From Chlorops oryzae (Eukaryota > Arthropoda > Insecta > Diptera > Chloropidae), in contig CM035806.1 in assembly GCA_020466095.1 (NCBI GenBank), forward strand, positions 53,607,916-53,671,915: a DNA stretch of 64,000 bases, in the 5' to 3' direction. Shown here piece by piece: positions 43,290-53,898 of this stretch. Position numbers and translations under genes: made by a program. How positions within the stretch are numbered: position 1 is the first letter of the stretch; each line of letters opens with the position of its first letter. The notes beneath the pieces are model-generated. The model worked only from the letters and a program-made list of their open reading frames with translations, was not told where the DNA came from and searched no databases.

Positions 43290-44898
43290 CAATATAAGTG
43301 CAATGCTTTCACGTTCGTGGAAGGAAAATTTTTTTTTTCTATTTCATGAAAATATATTCTACGAATATTTGAACGGATCAAGAGCAAGTGTTTTATTGAT
43401 TAAATATGTACATATGTATGTATATTCGAAGAAAAATACATTTGATGTGAGTACGTTCTAAGTAATAGAGAAAGAGAGTAGTTTTTAAATATGTAAGACT
43501 ACATAGGGGGCATTTCACGTGAAGCAGGTCATGTTCTGAAAATCATATTTGAATCAGTTGCACCTCTACAGAGTTTGAGTTAATGGGCCAAAGTTTTTTA
43601 ATATATCACCGTTAGGTTTCGAGATATAGGCTTTTAAAAATTGATGAAATGAAAAATAAGCTTTTCTTGCATGCAATGTTTCGAAGAAAAAATAATTTTT
43701 TCAAAAAATAAATAGTAACGGTTTCTAAAGAATATTTATTGAGCTATTCAAGGATGCAAAAAATGCAACAACAAAAAATGTTTTTTCAGTGCAGCACTGG
43801 CGGTGAAATGGTTAAAGCACAATTACAACAACTTGGACTTTTTTGATTTTCTTTTATTTTTTTCGAATTACTGGCCGTGTAGAAAATCTGCATGCATTTC
43901 ATTTCGGTATGTGGCAATTCGGGTTTCGGTAGTTGGAAATTTTTTTCAAGCCATTTTCTCAGAAGCACGTGAGTGCAAAGCACTTTTGAACCCAAAAAAA
44001 AAAAAAAAGAAAATTTGTAGTTGAGATATATTTTTCGGTAGTTGTCACAAATCCTTATTTTAAGCACTGAAAAAAACCAAAAAATATTCCAATTTTGGGG
44101 CACAGCAGTAAGCTCTATTCCAAAGTTCAACTCAGTGGGTCCAAAATTGTGAAATTTAGCTACCACAATAGAAGTCAGTTAGGGCTTTTTGTTTAAATGA
44201 TTGTATATCCGTTATTTTTGATCTATGTTAAGAACCTTAATTCTTTTTATCATGGTGGGTATTTGGGGGCGGTATATCGAAATATAGTGATAAATGAATA
44301 AATAACGTATGTTTTTAGCTGGGAAAAGCTTTACGCTTGCCGCATTCGCCACAAATCTTTTAAAGAACACCATGAAATTTTGCAAGTATTTTTTTCTTTT
44401 TCTTTTTTGTAACCAAAGAAGATAAGTAGTTGAATTTTGAATAAATTTCAAAAATCATACGAAGTACATACGTACAAATTCTTTTATAAAAATCATTATT
44501 CATGATTTCTGAAAACGGCTTAGGCACATTGTATAAGCGCCCTGACGTCGTTATCGTTCCTAAGCCATTAACTCAATTATGGCTTATATCGACTTAAGCC
44601 ACTCTTCTTAACGCCCGCAAATACTAATTCTACCATGTTCCTATATGTATGATACATAAGCACATTGAGCCCAAAATTTACTACATTTCACATTCAACTA
44701 TAAATGCTAGTTAAGTGTTAATGAAAATGAAATTTATTTTTCCGTTGATAATGTTGAATTGCACAAACATTGAAACGTAAAAAAACTAATACAGCCTCTG
44801 TGCATTTGCGAGTTGAGAGATCCGTGAACTCCATGACTGCAGCGAGATTACAGATAAAAGCAATGCCGTCAGGGGTGGGTTTAAAAAAAAACGAAATC
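43290..44898. other. Intergenic, nothing firm
   Basis: AT-rich, with an A run at 43995-44009. Frames at 43786-44166 (minus) and 43803-44024 (plus) overlap each other and lack coding character. Confidence 0.4.
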
Positions 44899-44905
44899 TA
44901 TAAAT
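44899..44905 (+). promoter_or_regulatory. TATA box of the Gly/His-rich gene
   Basis: TATAAAT, 68 bases before the ATG, with a TTAGTTCAG initiator-like stretch about 31 bases downstream. Confidence 0.75.
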
Positions 44906-44966
44906 TTCACATCCGTGAGGAGAATCGCAATTAGTTCAGAAAATATCAACCGCAAGCTTGGATGAA

Positions 44967-47900
44967 ATGTGCAAGTTGCTTGTAAGTACATCGACTTCTA
45001 GCGAAAGCAGCTTTATATAAAAATATATGTATATATATATATATATATATATGCATATATAATTTTTTTATTTATTTATTTATTTATTTTTTTACTTGCG
45101 TTCATAGATAACATCTTTGTTGTTGACATTGGCTCTTGTCCTGGTGAAAGCTGATGGATACGGATCTACTTTAAATGCTGGTGCCAATGTCAAAGGCAGC
45201 AGTGATTTGAGCGGCGGTATTGGATTCTCTGGGGGAGCTGGATTTGGCAGCGGTCTCACTGGAGGATATGCTTCGCATGGAAAGGCTGCTGCTGCATCTG
45301 GGCATGGCCAGGACGGCCATGCCGGAATCATTTTAGATATCACTGGAATTCTTGATGGAATACATGCTGGAAGCAACCATAATTCGCATGGAAGTATAGG
45401 CGGGCAATTCCAAAATGGAATCGGGAAAGAATTTGGTGTCACAGGGCATGGCGAAAGTACTGCAGCTCATACAGATCATCAGGTGAATGGTGGTTTTGAA
45501 ATTAAACACACAGCGGGTGCCAGCGTTGCTGGCTATCAGGATGCAAAGGAAGGAATTGCTTTAGGTTTCGTCGGAGGAGCCGACGGCAAACATAATCATG
45601 GCTTAAATGGAAATAATAATGATCATGGGAAAGGAGGTTTTGGTATTGAAGCAGGACAAAGTGGTGGTATTACTAATGAGTATGGTGAAATTGGGGCTGT
45701 TGGTACTCACGCCAGTCACGGCTTTCATTTCGAAATCGGTGGTGGTCATACAGGCAGCTTATCTGGGAAAAATTCTGGCGAATTTGGTGTCGAAGGAGGT
45801 CATGACGTAAAAACGGGTGCTGGACAACACGGTATTTCAAAAGAGCATGCTGGAAGCACTGAATTCGGTGGTCACAGCAGTCACGGGGCTCATTTCGAAA
45901 TCGGTGGAGCTAGCAAGCATAGTGGCGGTTTTGGTTTCGGAGGAGATCATGATGGAAAAGTTGTTGCGGGAGAACATGGTGCAAACATCGGTGCTTCAAA
46001 AGATCATGGTGAAAGTTTTGATATCGGTGACCAAAGTAGTCATGGTTTTCATTTCGAAATCGGTGGGGGTCATGCAGGCAGTTTGTCTGGAAAACATTCC
46101 GGTGGATTTGGTGTCGAAGAAGGATATAATGGAAAAGCTGGCGCTGAAGAACATGGCGGAGGCATTGGTCTTTCAAAAGAGCATAGTGGAGGCACTGAAT
46201 TCGGTGGTCACAGTGGTCATGGGGCTCATTTCGAAATCGGTGGAGCTGGCGAGCATGGTGGCGGTTTTGGTTTCGGAGGAGATCATGATGGAAAAGTTGT
46301 TGTGGGAGAACATGGTGCTTCGAAGGAACATGGAAGTATTGATGTTGGCGCTCATGGAAGTCATGGGCTTCATGTCGAAATTGGAAGAGATCATAAAAGC
46401 AGCACAAGTGGTGAAAAATCTGGTAGCTTTGGTGTCGAAGTCGGTCATGATGGAAAAGCTGTTGCTGCAGAACATGCTAGAAACATCGGTGTGTCAAAAG
46501 AAATTGGTGGAAGTGTTGATGTTGGTGCTCACGGTGGTCATAGCTTCCAACTTGAAATTGGTGGGGGTCATACAGGCAGCTTAGCTGGAAAACATTTGGA
46601 TGGATTTGGTGACGAAGCCCATGGCGATAAATCTATTGCTGGAGAACGTGGTTCAAACATTGGTATTTCAAAAGAGCATAACGGTATTTCTGAATTCGGT
46701 GGTCACAGCAGTCACGGGGCTCATTTCGAAATTGGTGGAGCTAGCAAGCATGGTGGCGGTTTTGGTTTCGGAGGAGATCATGATGGAAAAGTTGTTGCGG
46801 GAGAACATGGTGCAAACATCGGTGCTTCAAAAGATCATGGTGAAAGTGTTGATGTTGGTGACCAAAGTAGTCATGGTTTTCATTTCGAAATCGGTGGGGG
46901 TCATGCAGGCAGTTTGTCTGGAAAACATTCGGTGGATTTGGTGTCGAAGCATGGCGATAAATGAAAAGCTGGCGCTGAAGAACATGGCGGAGGCATTGGT
47001 CTTTCAAAAGAGCATAGTGGAGGCACTGAATTCGGTGGTCACAGTGGTCATGGGGCTCATTTCGAAATTGGTGGAGCTGGCACGCATGGTGGCGGCTTTG
47101 GTGCCGAAAAAGATCTGGACGGAAAAGTTGGTGCAGCAGAACAGGATGGAAACATTGGTGTTTCTAAAGAGCATAGGGAAAATGTTAATGTTGGTGGACA
47201 AAGCAGTCATGGTCTTCATTTCGAAATAGGTGGTTCTGGCAGCCTTGGTGGTAGACATTTAAGTGGCAATGATATTGAAGGAGATCGTGATGGAAAAGTT
47301 GTTAATGGAGAACATGGTGGTAATATTGGTGCGTCAAAAGATCATGGTGGAAGTGTTGATGTGGGTGGACAAAGCAGTCACAATCTTCATTTCGAAATTG
47401 GCGACAGTCATAAAGGCATCTTGGGTGGAAAACATACAAGTAACGGTGGAGTTGTTGGGGGACATGATGAAAGTGTTAGTGGAAAAGGTGAAATTGGGAT
47501 TGAAGGTAGTCATAGTGGAACTATTGGTGCTGCAGGAGGATATGGTGGAGGGCACAGTAACAGTTTCAAAAGTGAACAGAGCTTTGGTATTGGGGGCTAT
47601 GGACATCGTAATACAAATGGTGGCATTGGTAACGAACGTATGGGCGGTGGACATGGAGACAGTTCTTCTGAAAAAGTTGGCCGCATCGGTGTAAACTTTG
47701 GCTTTGATGGCCAACACATTGGTCTCTTGGGTGGAAGAAAACTTGGTGGATTTGAAATTGGTTTTGGCTCTAGTGACAGCGGTGGAAACACCGGAGGACA
47801 CGGTGGACATGCACAAGGATTTGGCGGAAGCTACAGTGGTGGCTCGGCGAGCTTTGGCAGAAGTGAGGGGGAATTCGGTACCAGTTCTGGGGGATATGCC

Positions 47901-48281
47901 GGAAATGCAGGGGGACATAAAGCTAGTCCTGGAGGGTACGGTGGAAGTGCAGGAGGTTATGGGGCTGGATCTGGAGGGTACGGCGGAAGTTCAAGTGGCT
48001 ATGGTGCTAGTTCTGGAGGGTACGGCGGAAGTTCAGGGGGTTATGGGGCGGGCTCTGTTGGGTACGGCGGAAGTGCAAGTGGTTATGGGGCGGGCTCTGG
48101 AGGGTACGGCGGAAGTTCAGGGGGTTATGGGGCGGGTTCTGGTGGGTACGGCGGAAGCGCTGGAGGATATGGTGGTGGCAGTGCAGGAGGATACAGCGGA
48201 AGCGGTGGAGGGTACGGAAATTCTGGAGGATCCGGTGGTGTTATTGGAGGCTTAGGTATATTTGGCCGATTGGGAAGATAA
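44967..48281 (+). CDS. Secreted Gly/His-rich repeat protein, about 1,060 residues, one in-frame TGA
   Basis: Exon 1 (44967-44981, MCKLL) and a 126-base intron precede a single long exon (45108-48281). The signal peptide is MCKLLITSLLLTLALVLVKA. The body is eleven degenerate repeats of about 50-60 residues, each centred on SHGxHFEIGG and continuing SLSGKHSGGFG, GHDGKVVAGEHG and NIGxSKEH. The C-terminal 110 residues are GGYGGSSGGYGAGS-type tandem repeats ending GIFGRLGR. Such Gly/Tyr/His-rich secreted proteins are typical of insect cuticle, eggshell, glue or silk-like matrices. A lone TGA at 46962-46964 interrupts the frame, which is otherwise open on both sides in the same phase; nearby DNA looks like a hybrid of two repeat units. 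An out-of-frame ATG at 44962 lies five bases upstream of the start. Confidence 0.75.
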
Positions 48282-48484
48282 CTTTATTGAATGTTGGTAT
48301 TTGATTTTAGAATTTAAGGCTTATTTAATCCACGTACCTTGAAGAAAACTTATATATATATATATATATATTAAATATACATATATATTAAAAATTGTAT
48401 ATATTATCCCCAATACTTATTTTAATATTGGATATATGATAACAGACCCATGTGAAGTAGGAACCATTAACATTAATAACACTG
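48282..48484. other. 3' flank of the Gly/His-rich gene
   Basis: TA-rich array at 48351-48372 followed by ATTAAA at 48371-48376, a possible weak poly(A) signal. Confidence 0.4.
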
Positions 48485-48850
48485 ACCTACCAAGGTATGT
48501 ATCTCGGGTCGACACTTGCTGCTGACGGGATGACCGCTCGTGAAGTTATTGAGAGAGTTAACTCTTCTTGGCGAAAGTGGCATTCCGACCGCGACCGCTG
48601 AAAATCCAAAAATTCCAGCACAGTCATTAGGTCTGTCACTCTTTATAGTTCTGAGTGCCCACCGTTAACGAAAGTAGCAGAAAGACAATTTAGTGTCATG
48701 GAAACGAAAATGCTGCAATTATAGGAACATTTTGGGAAGCAAACCTTCGCTACAATGGACACGGGACCTCCAGGCTATAGGACTCGCCTCGGATGAAGCA
48801 ACCGACCGAACGAAATGGAGGAACTGATCGCGTTTTGCGGACCCCGGTAA
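48485..48850 (+). pseudogene. LINE reverse transcriptase remnant
   Basis: From 48500 one frame reads YLGSTLAADGMTAREVIERV and NSSWRKWHS, the YLGS motif region found after the catalytic palm in non-LTR reverse transcriptases. A broken continuation holds the pieces LYSSECPPLTKVAERQFSVM and METKML, corresponding to the usual LYGSE...W segment. Stops and frameshifts make it dead, and the palm domain is absent. The clade is not certain. Confidence 0.65.
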
Positions 48851-49324
48851 AGGCCGGGACATTTAAAAACGCAAGCAGAAGAAGATTGCTTTTTTTCACT
48901 GTATAACAACAATGCTCCTGGTCTTATAACGAATGACTTAAGGACAACGAATCTACACTCCAAAGAAGCAAGTCATTTTCCTATACAAAAAAAACACATG
49001 TACATACTTTGGTTGACTTTCACTACTTGAAGGCGTACACTTATTACAAGCCGTTTTACCTTACAATATTAACGAGCATGTATTGACCACGAAAATTGTA
49101 TCTTTTATTAAGTTTGAGTCGGCCAGTCATCACAAACTCATGTCCAACGTATTTTGTTGAAGACACTGAGTTTTTTACTTCGTTCGCAGCGTTGAAGCCT
49201 TTAAATCCAAAGGATCGATTAGGCTGCAGTGCGTCACAAAAAATATACAGTCGACTCTCTAATTAGTTCTAATCTCTCTATAATTCAAAGTGATCACGAG
49301 TTCCCTACAAGATCTCTCTATACC
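48851..49324. other. Spacer with a partial pogo-like end
   Basis: ACAGTCGACTCTCTAATTAG at 49249 is a degenerate copy of the TIR that begins the next element. Nothing else recognised. Confidence 0.45.
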
Positions 49325-49416
49325 TACAGTCGACTCTCGTTAATTCAAAAACTCGATAATTCGTTATATTTTCAGAGTCCCTCGAGTTTCGAATTAACGA
49401 GAGTCGACTCCCTGTA
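49325..49416. mobile_element. Pogo-like mini-MITE of about 90 bp
   Basis: TACAGTCGACTCTCGTTAAT is inverse to GAATTAACGAGAGTCGACT at the right, with AAAACTCGATAATTCG between. The right end then reads CCCTGTA instead of the expected GTA, where the ends of the neighbouring CCCTGCAG-type element begin. Confidence 0.75.
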
Positions 49417-49642
49417 GTAAACGAGCGGTCAATTTGCAAAATAGGACCCACCTTAGGTGAGACTGTTAGCAACTAGACCATAAAAACTATGGAGCACGTC
49501 TAACCTAAGGTCGACCTCTATAGATCTCACCGCTGACTGTTCCGTAAGAGATCGAGGGGCGGTGAGTTCATTTTTTTTTTACTCTTGCTATGCGCTTCTT
49601 GTTGTCTGCTTTAAGTTCGCATTCAGATCGACGTACCGTCAA

Positions 49643-49714
49643 CAGTTGGTTAGCGTAAAGGATAAGACTCTCGCTCAGCAACCGCGTAGGTCGAGGTTCG
49701 ATCCCTCGTTCGGT
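49643..49714 (+). repeat. tRNA-like module
   Basis: GTTGGTTAGCGTAAAGGATA (A-box region) and GTCGAGGTTCGATCCCTCG (B box with a good T-arm stem), followed by a T run at 49720-49729. No full acceptor stem. Confidence 0.6.
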
Positions 49715-49748
49715 TTTGCATTTTTTTTTTCTTCTCTATTGCCTAAGG

Positions 49749-51022
49749 CAGGGACGTAGCCAAGGGGGGAGTTTTGGGTGTTAAAACCCCCCCGTCGTCA
49801 ATCTGACTATGTTATCTTAAATTGTATTTCCAATGCACTCTTTGGCACAAATTAAAACTTCAAGAAGCCAAAACGGAAACGGTTACATTGAAGACAAAAT
49901 TGGAGCGGAGCTCAGAAGTTCAAACATACTCTACTAGGTTCGACGAGCAATGTCCAAATGGCAGATTGTTCTCGTATCGTGATCGAGAATAAAATTCCAT
50001 TCAAGATGCATGAACGTCTAAGCGCTGCTTCAGTGTTGCCCACTTGATTTAAGCAGGTATGAAAGTTACACTGTTCTACAACGAAATCCTCCTTTAAAGT
50101 TTATTAGTGCTTCTGTTTGATTTTGTCTCCCGGAAAATTGAAAAATATCAAAAAAATTATATCACGTAAGGATTTCGAGAAAATTCCGTTTCAAATTTTG
50201 AGCACCATTGCATCATTTAAATGTTACTCAAAAAAAAAAATATTCGTATTATTTTTTGAATAGTTCGAATTTTTTCATTAATCACAAACAATCCCGATTA
50301 TTTTTGAATTATATCGTAATCGTAAACTTTTTATGTGCAGTTGTGTGTGCAGATAATCAAATACAGGCACGGCAGAACGCCGTTTACATGGGTATTTTAC
50401 CCACTCGAAATTTTTCAAGTAAATATTTCACTCTGTAGGAATATCACGAAAGTTTTTCAATATTAGTCCAAAAATTAATTTTTGGTGACATTTTGAGATC
50501 GAAAAAATAAATTAAGACAATCCGACTTAACCAAGTATCGGGATTTACTATATTCACCGACTACTTTCAGAAGTTTTAAAAATTAATTTTTTTTAAATGA
50601 AATGTAAATTTAGGTTATTAAATGTGTAATATGAAATAATATTTTTATTATCTATTAATGTACTTGATATTGGTATGTCGATTTTGTTGGAACTTTCCAT
50701 ACCACTGAACCACAGCAAAACACACTCTCGATCAACTACCCTCTCGGGTAAACTCTGTTCTGATTGTAAAAAATTATTAAAACTATTAATTAATAAAATC
50801 AGCAATGATTGTTTGGTTTGGTTTAAGTTATAAAATTTTCAGAAACTTTTATACGCACACTATGGTGCTTCTTCTTTTGGAGTTCTGTTTCTTACTTTTT
50901 TATACTTTTGTTAAGACTATCGGTTTCATTGACGTATTGTTTCGAAAGAATGTAAATTGTTAGGCAGCAAAAAATTGGAAATATAAAAACCCCCCCGTCT
51001 GAAAATCCTGGCTACGTGCCTG
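49749..51022. mobile_element. hAT-like non-autonomous element with 8-bp target duplication
   Basis: GCCTAAGG is duplicated exactly (49741-49748, 51023-51030). Ends CAGGGACGTAGCCAAGG and CCTGGCTACGTGCCTG are inverse, with C-rich tracts (AAAACCCCCC) inside. About 1.27 kb; no transposase frame survives. Confidence 0.88.
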
Positions 51023-51254
51023 GCCTAAGGTTTTTTTTATGTTCATATTTTAATTTATTTTTTTTTATTCGTTAATTTTGAAAAATTTTAAATTTTTCTT
51101 TAATATGTAAGTATTTTTTCATATTTAATTTTTTTTAAGTACAATTAATTTTTCATTTGAAAAATTTTTGCTAAGAAAAATTTTATTTTATTTCACAAAA
51201 ACTTGAGCAACCAAAAACTCAAGTCAGCATTTTGATAAATATATTAAATTTCCT

Positions 51255-51322
51255 TGTTTAGCGTGATGGTTAAGACTTCGGCTTACCAACCCAGATATCA
51301 GCGGTTCGAGGTTCGTTCGAGA
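51255..51322 (+). repeat. tRNA-like module
   Basis: TTTAGCGTGATGGTTAAGAC (A-box region) and GCGGTTCGAGGTTCG (B-box region, partly duplicated). Same orientation as the module at 49643. Confidence 0.5.
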
Positions 51323-51705
51323 CGAGAAAATTAAAAAAATTATTATTAATTTTTAAACAAAAAGATTTAAAACAAAAAACAACAAAAAAAAACAACAAAA
51401 TAAAAATAAATAAAACAAAAATTAACAAGTTTTTTTTCCATAAATTGACAAAATCGTCAATTGACCTCCAACTCACCCAAAACGTCTCACCATAGGTGAG
51501 TTTTACATGCACTACTCTCTTTCTAATGTAGGCCCCATGTTAAAGAGGTGAGTTGAATGCATGTAAGAGTAAATTATGTGGGGACTAGTTGTAGTCTTTT
51601 AGAGGTTAACCATAGGTGAGTAGGGGGTGAGTCTCAATTACTGCAGGGCTGTTCATACCTGCTTGTGTGTAGGTATAAAATAAAGCGTGTCGGACGTGTA
51701 AAGTA

Positions 51706-51864
51706 CAGTGCACTATCTCTTAAGCGGACACCTATTGGACCGAATAATATGTCGGCTTAACAGAGGTGTCCGCTTTAGAGGAAACTATTTGAGTAACACG
51801 AACACTACAACATTCCCAAAAAGTGTCCGTTCAAGAGAAGTGTCCGCAAGGAGAGAGTACACTG
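51706..51864. mobile_element. Pogo-like MITE, CAGTG...CACTG ends, TA target
   Basis: CAGTGCACTATCTCTTAAGC and the inverse end TGTCCGCAAGGAGAGAGTACACTG are bordered by TA. Inner AAGCGGACACC/GGTGTCCGCTTTAG also pair. This is the intact relative of the split copy at 34854-35834. Confidence 0.85.
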
Positions 51865-51963
51865 TAATCAAATTCGATAGGTTCTAAAAATAAAGAAAGG
51901 ATGACAAAAAAGTTTGTGTATTGTAAGAAATCTTTTTTTTTATTGAGGTTAAGAGGTGGCTAG

Positions 51964-52212
51964 TGGCTCTGGGATAGCGTAGGGGATGCGTGCTATGCTC
52001 TTGATCCCAGGGTCCGAGGTTCGATTCCCGGCACAGGTGAAACGGAGTGTAATGTTCCAAGCCTAGCACTGGTTTTTCAAAAATCGCATGTTAGGGGCAC
52101 ACTACATAAAAAGTCATACACTCACACAAACACAAGAAAATCTCCTTGGTATCACAATGGGCCGATTAACGGCCTAAGTGGCAGCCACTTCAACCTACCT
52201 ACCTACCTACCT
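51964..52212 (+). mobile_element. Complete SINE, tRNA-like head, (CCTA)n tail, 13-bp TSD
   Basis: AAGAGGTGGCTAG is duplicated exactly at 51951-51963 and 52213-52225. The head has A box GATAGCGTAGGGGATGCG and B box CCGAGGTTCGATTCCCGG; a body of about 150 bases follows, containing GGCCTAAGTGGCAGCCAC, then CCTA units. The body end resembles that of the SINE at 22895 (GGTGGCAGTCACATT), so the two are related. A 13-bp duplication is the mark of LINE-driven insertion. Confidence 0.92.
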
Positions 52213-52225
52213 AAGAGGTGGCTAG

Positions 52226-52686
52226 GATGATTTGAACTTTCCTTAAAAGTGGACGAAACGCAGCGAAGATTTTTAATTTTTTTTGTTTGTTTTTTTTTTA
52301 TCAGGTTTTTGATAGGCTTTCAAAGTTTTTCATCTGTTAGCGATATTTGAACTCACGGTGGTTTTATGAAAATTTTTTGCCTTTACCAATCAATCGTTTC
52401 CAAATATGTTTGAGCGATTCGAAGAGGCTTTTGATCTTATAAACTTGGTCTAATTGAGAGATGAAATTAGGCTCATTGCTATAAATTTTAAATTTCGACT
52501 TTAAAGCATTTAAGGCACCTCTAAGCCTTAATTCTTCAATTCCCAGTGTCAGCGGCCGATGACATAGGTTTGATTTATTTATTATTTTTATTTTCTTTTT
52601 CTCATAAGGATTTAATGGCTGTAGCTTAGATAATTTGAATCACTGTTATATTATTTCTTTCTGGCAGCCACAATCCAATCTCAATT
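52226..52686. other. Spacer, nothing recognised
   Basis: AT-rich, no supported feature. Confidence 0.4.
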
Positions 52687-52995
52687 TTACATTTGGCCAT
52701 TTTCAATTATTTTCCTCAATTTTTGATTTGATGTGATTTTTGTCATCAATCCAAACCTAAAAACATTAAACTCCGTTGGTATGAATATACAAATGTAAAA
52801 ATTCAAAAATTGCCTTTTTCCACTCCACTGAGGTATGCATGTGTAGGTTGGGTCCGTTCTGGATTAGTTCCTCGGTTAGTTTGTTCCACAAATGCTGTGA
52901 ATTTTGTTTCGCTGCTAGACCTTTGACTAAATCTTTGCATTCTTCCATAAAGTTCACCATTACCTCGAACTGGCGGGAGCTTTGTGTTGGGCTGT
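52687..52995 (-). pseudogene. zeste-type Myb/SANT-like domain fragment
   Basis: On the minus strand a first exon reads SSRQFEVMVNFMEECKDLVK ... SQHLWNKLTEELIQNGPNLH ... SVEWKK and stops at 52814 before GCAATT (a GC-type donor). The frame continues after a TTTTTAG acceptor at 52756 with VWIDDKNHIKSKIEENN, then an in-frame TGA. The pattern of conserved tryptophans (LW..L, EWKKVW) and KDL-KG is that of the Myb/SANT-like DNA-binding domain of Drosophila zeste and many transposon-linked Myb proteins. The stop after 17 codons of exon 2 and the isolation of the fragment point to a relic. Confidence 0.65.
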
Positions 52996-53898
52996 TTGGC
53001 TAATAACAAGTTTATTAGTCAATTTTAAAAACGCAATTCTTTGTTCAAAACTCACATTTTCGCAAACCTTCCGAGTTATTTTTCCTGTCGAACAGATTTT
53101 TTCTTTATCGAATGATTTTGTCATTCACTGTCGAACAACAGAGTTCGAAAAATATCGATAATCGAAGGGGAGAAAATTGAAATCCAAATGTCGAACAAGA
53201 GAGTATGAGACGTTCGAATCCGAGAAAATCTTTGTACGAGTCGAACGTTCGAGTAAGGGCCCGGCTCGTGAAAACCAAGCCAGCCGCAAAAACTCGTAAA
53301 AATCACAGATTTCCCAAGAATATTCCATGTCAAAGTCAAATATCCCGACGGCCTTAAGCAGACAAAGGAAACGGTTCATACCCCGTAGCCAAATGAAGTT
53401 GATGAGATTGCAATTTTGGTTTCATCCGTGGTCGTGCCAGGAACCGATTGAAACATCAAGAAACTTTAGGATGGATTCGTGTTGAACAATCTTCCTTCTG
53501 AGCGGGAAGCGCCACTATGCCAATATCCCCCTCCCCGCTACCGACCCAACAATAAAACGACAAGTATTAATTAAGGAACTTTACGAGATCGCGATGAAGG
53601 CAGAAGTTTTACGTATGTATATATGTGTGTATATGTGTACATATATATTACAGCATTCATTTCAAGACATATCAGATTTTAACTGGGATCCGGTTAGTGA
53701 TATACATATGTACATTCCTAATGGACATTTCAATACTTCCATTGAGGTTTTGTATTGAGTTAATTTATGGACGAATTATCCCGGCTCGTTTGTTTGGTTC
53801 CATGAGAAGCTTGCAAAAAGAGCGATCAAGTGGACTTGGATTTGAGTTCTCTCGTTTGCGATGACAATGGCGGGACTATTAATTTTTCATGGACAGCT
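52996..53898. other. Spacer, nothing firm
   Basis: TTCGAAC/GTTCGA and ATCGAT motifs are clustered at 53125-53260 and may be an old MITE interior like the one at 30001. 53290-53580 is GC-richer without a convincing frame. Confidence 0.35.

Larger units (their letters stand above)
49410..51648. mobile_element. CCCTGCAG-type TIR element 4, split by a hAT-like element
   Basis: CCCTGTAGTAA (left) and TTACTGCAGGG (right) are inverse. The private motif of this element is CACCTTAGGTGAG/CTCACCATAGGTGAG, present near both ends (49449, 51487, 51611), which links the two halves. Two tRNA-like modules lie inside (49643-49714 and 51255-51322). Without the hAT-like insertion it would be about 960 bp. Confidence 0.55.

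Noticed and set aside
43786..44166. 126-codon minus ORF
   Set aside because: Overlaps a similarly long plus frame and a poly(A) run; no conserved-looking block.
45817..47229. Long alternative-frame ORFs (255 and 209 codons plus, 165 codons minus) over the Gly/His-rich gene
   Set aside because: They are shadows produced by the biased codons and repeats of the true frame; they repeat in step with its units and lack a start, signal or splice support.
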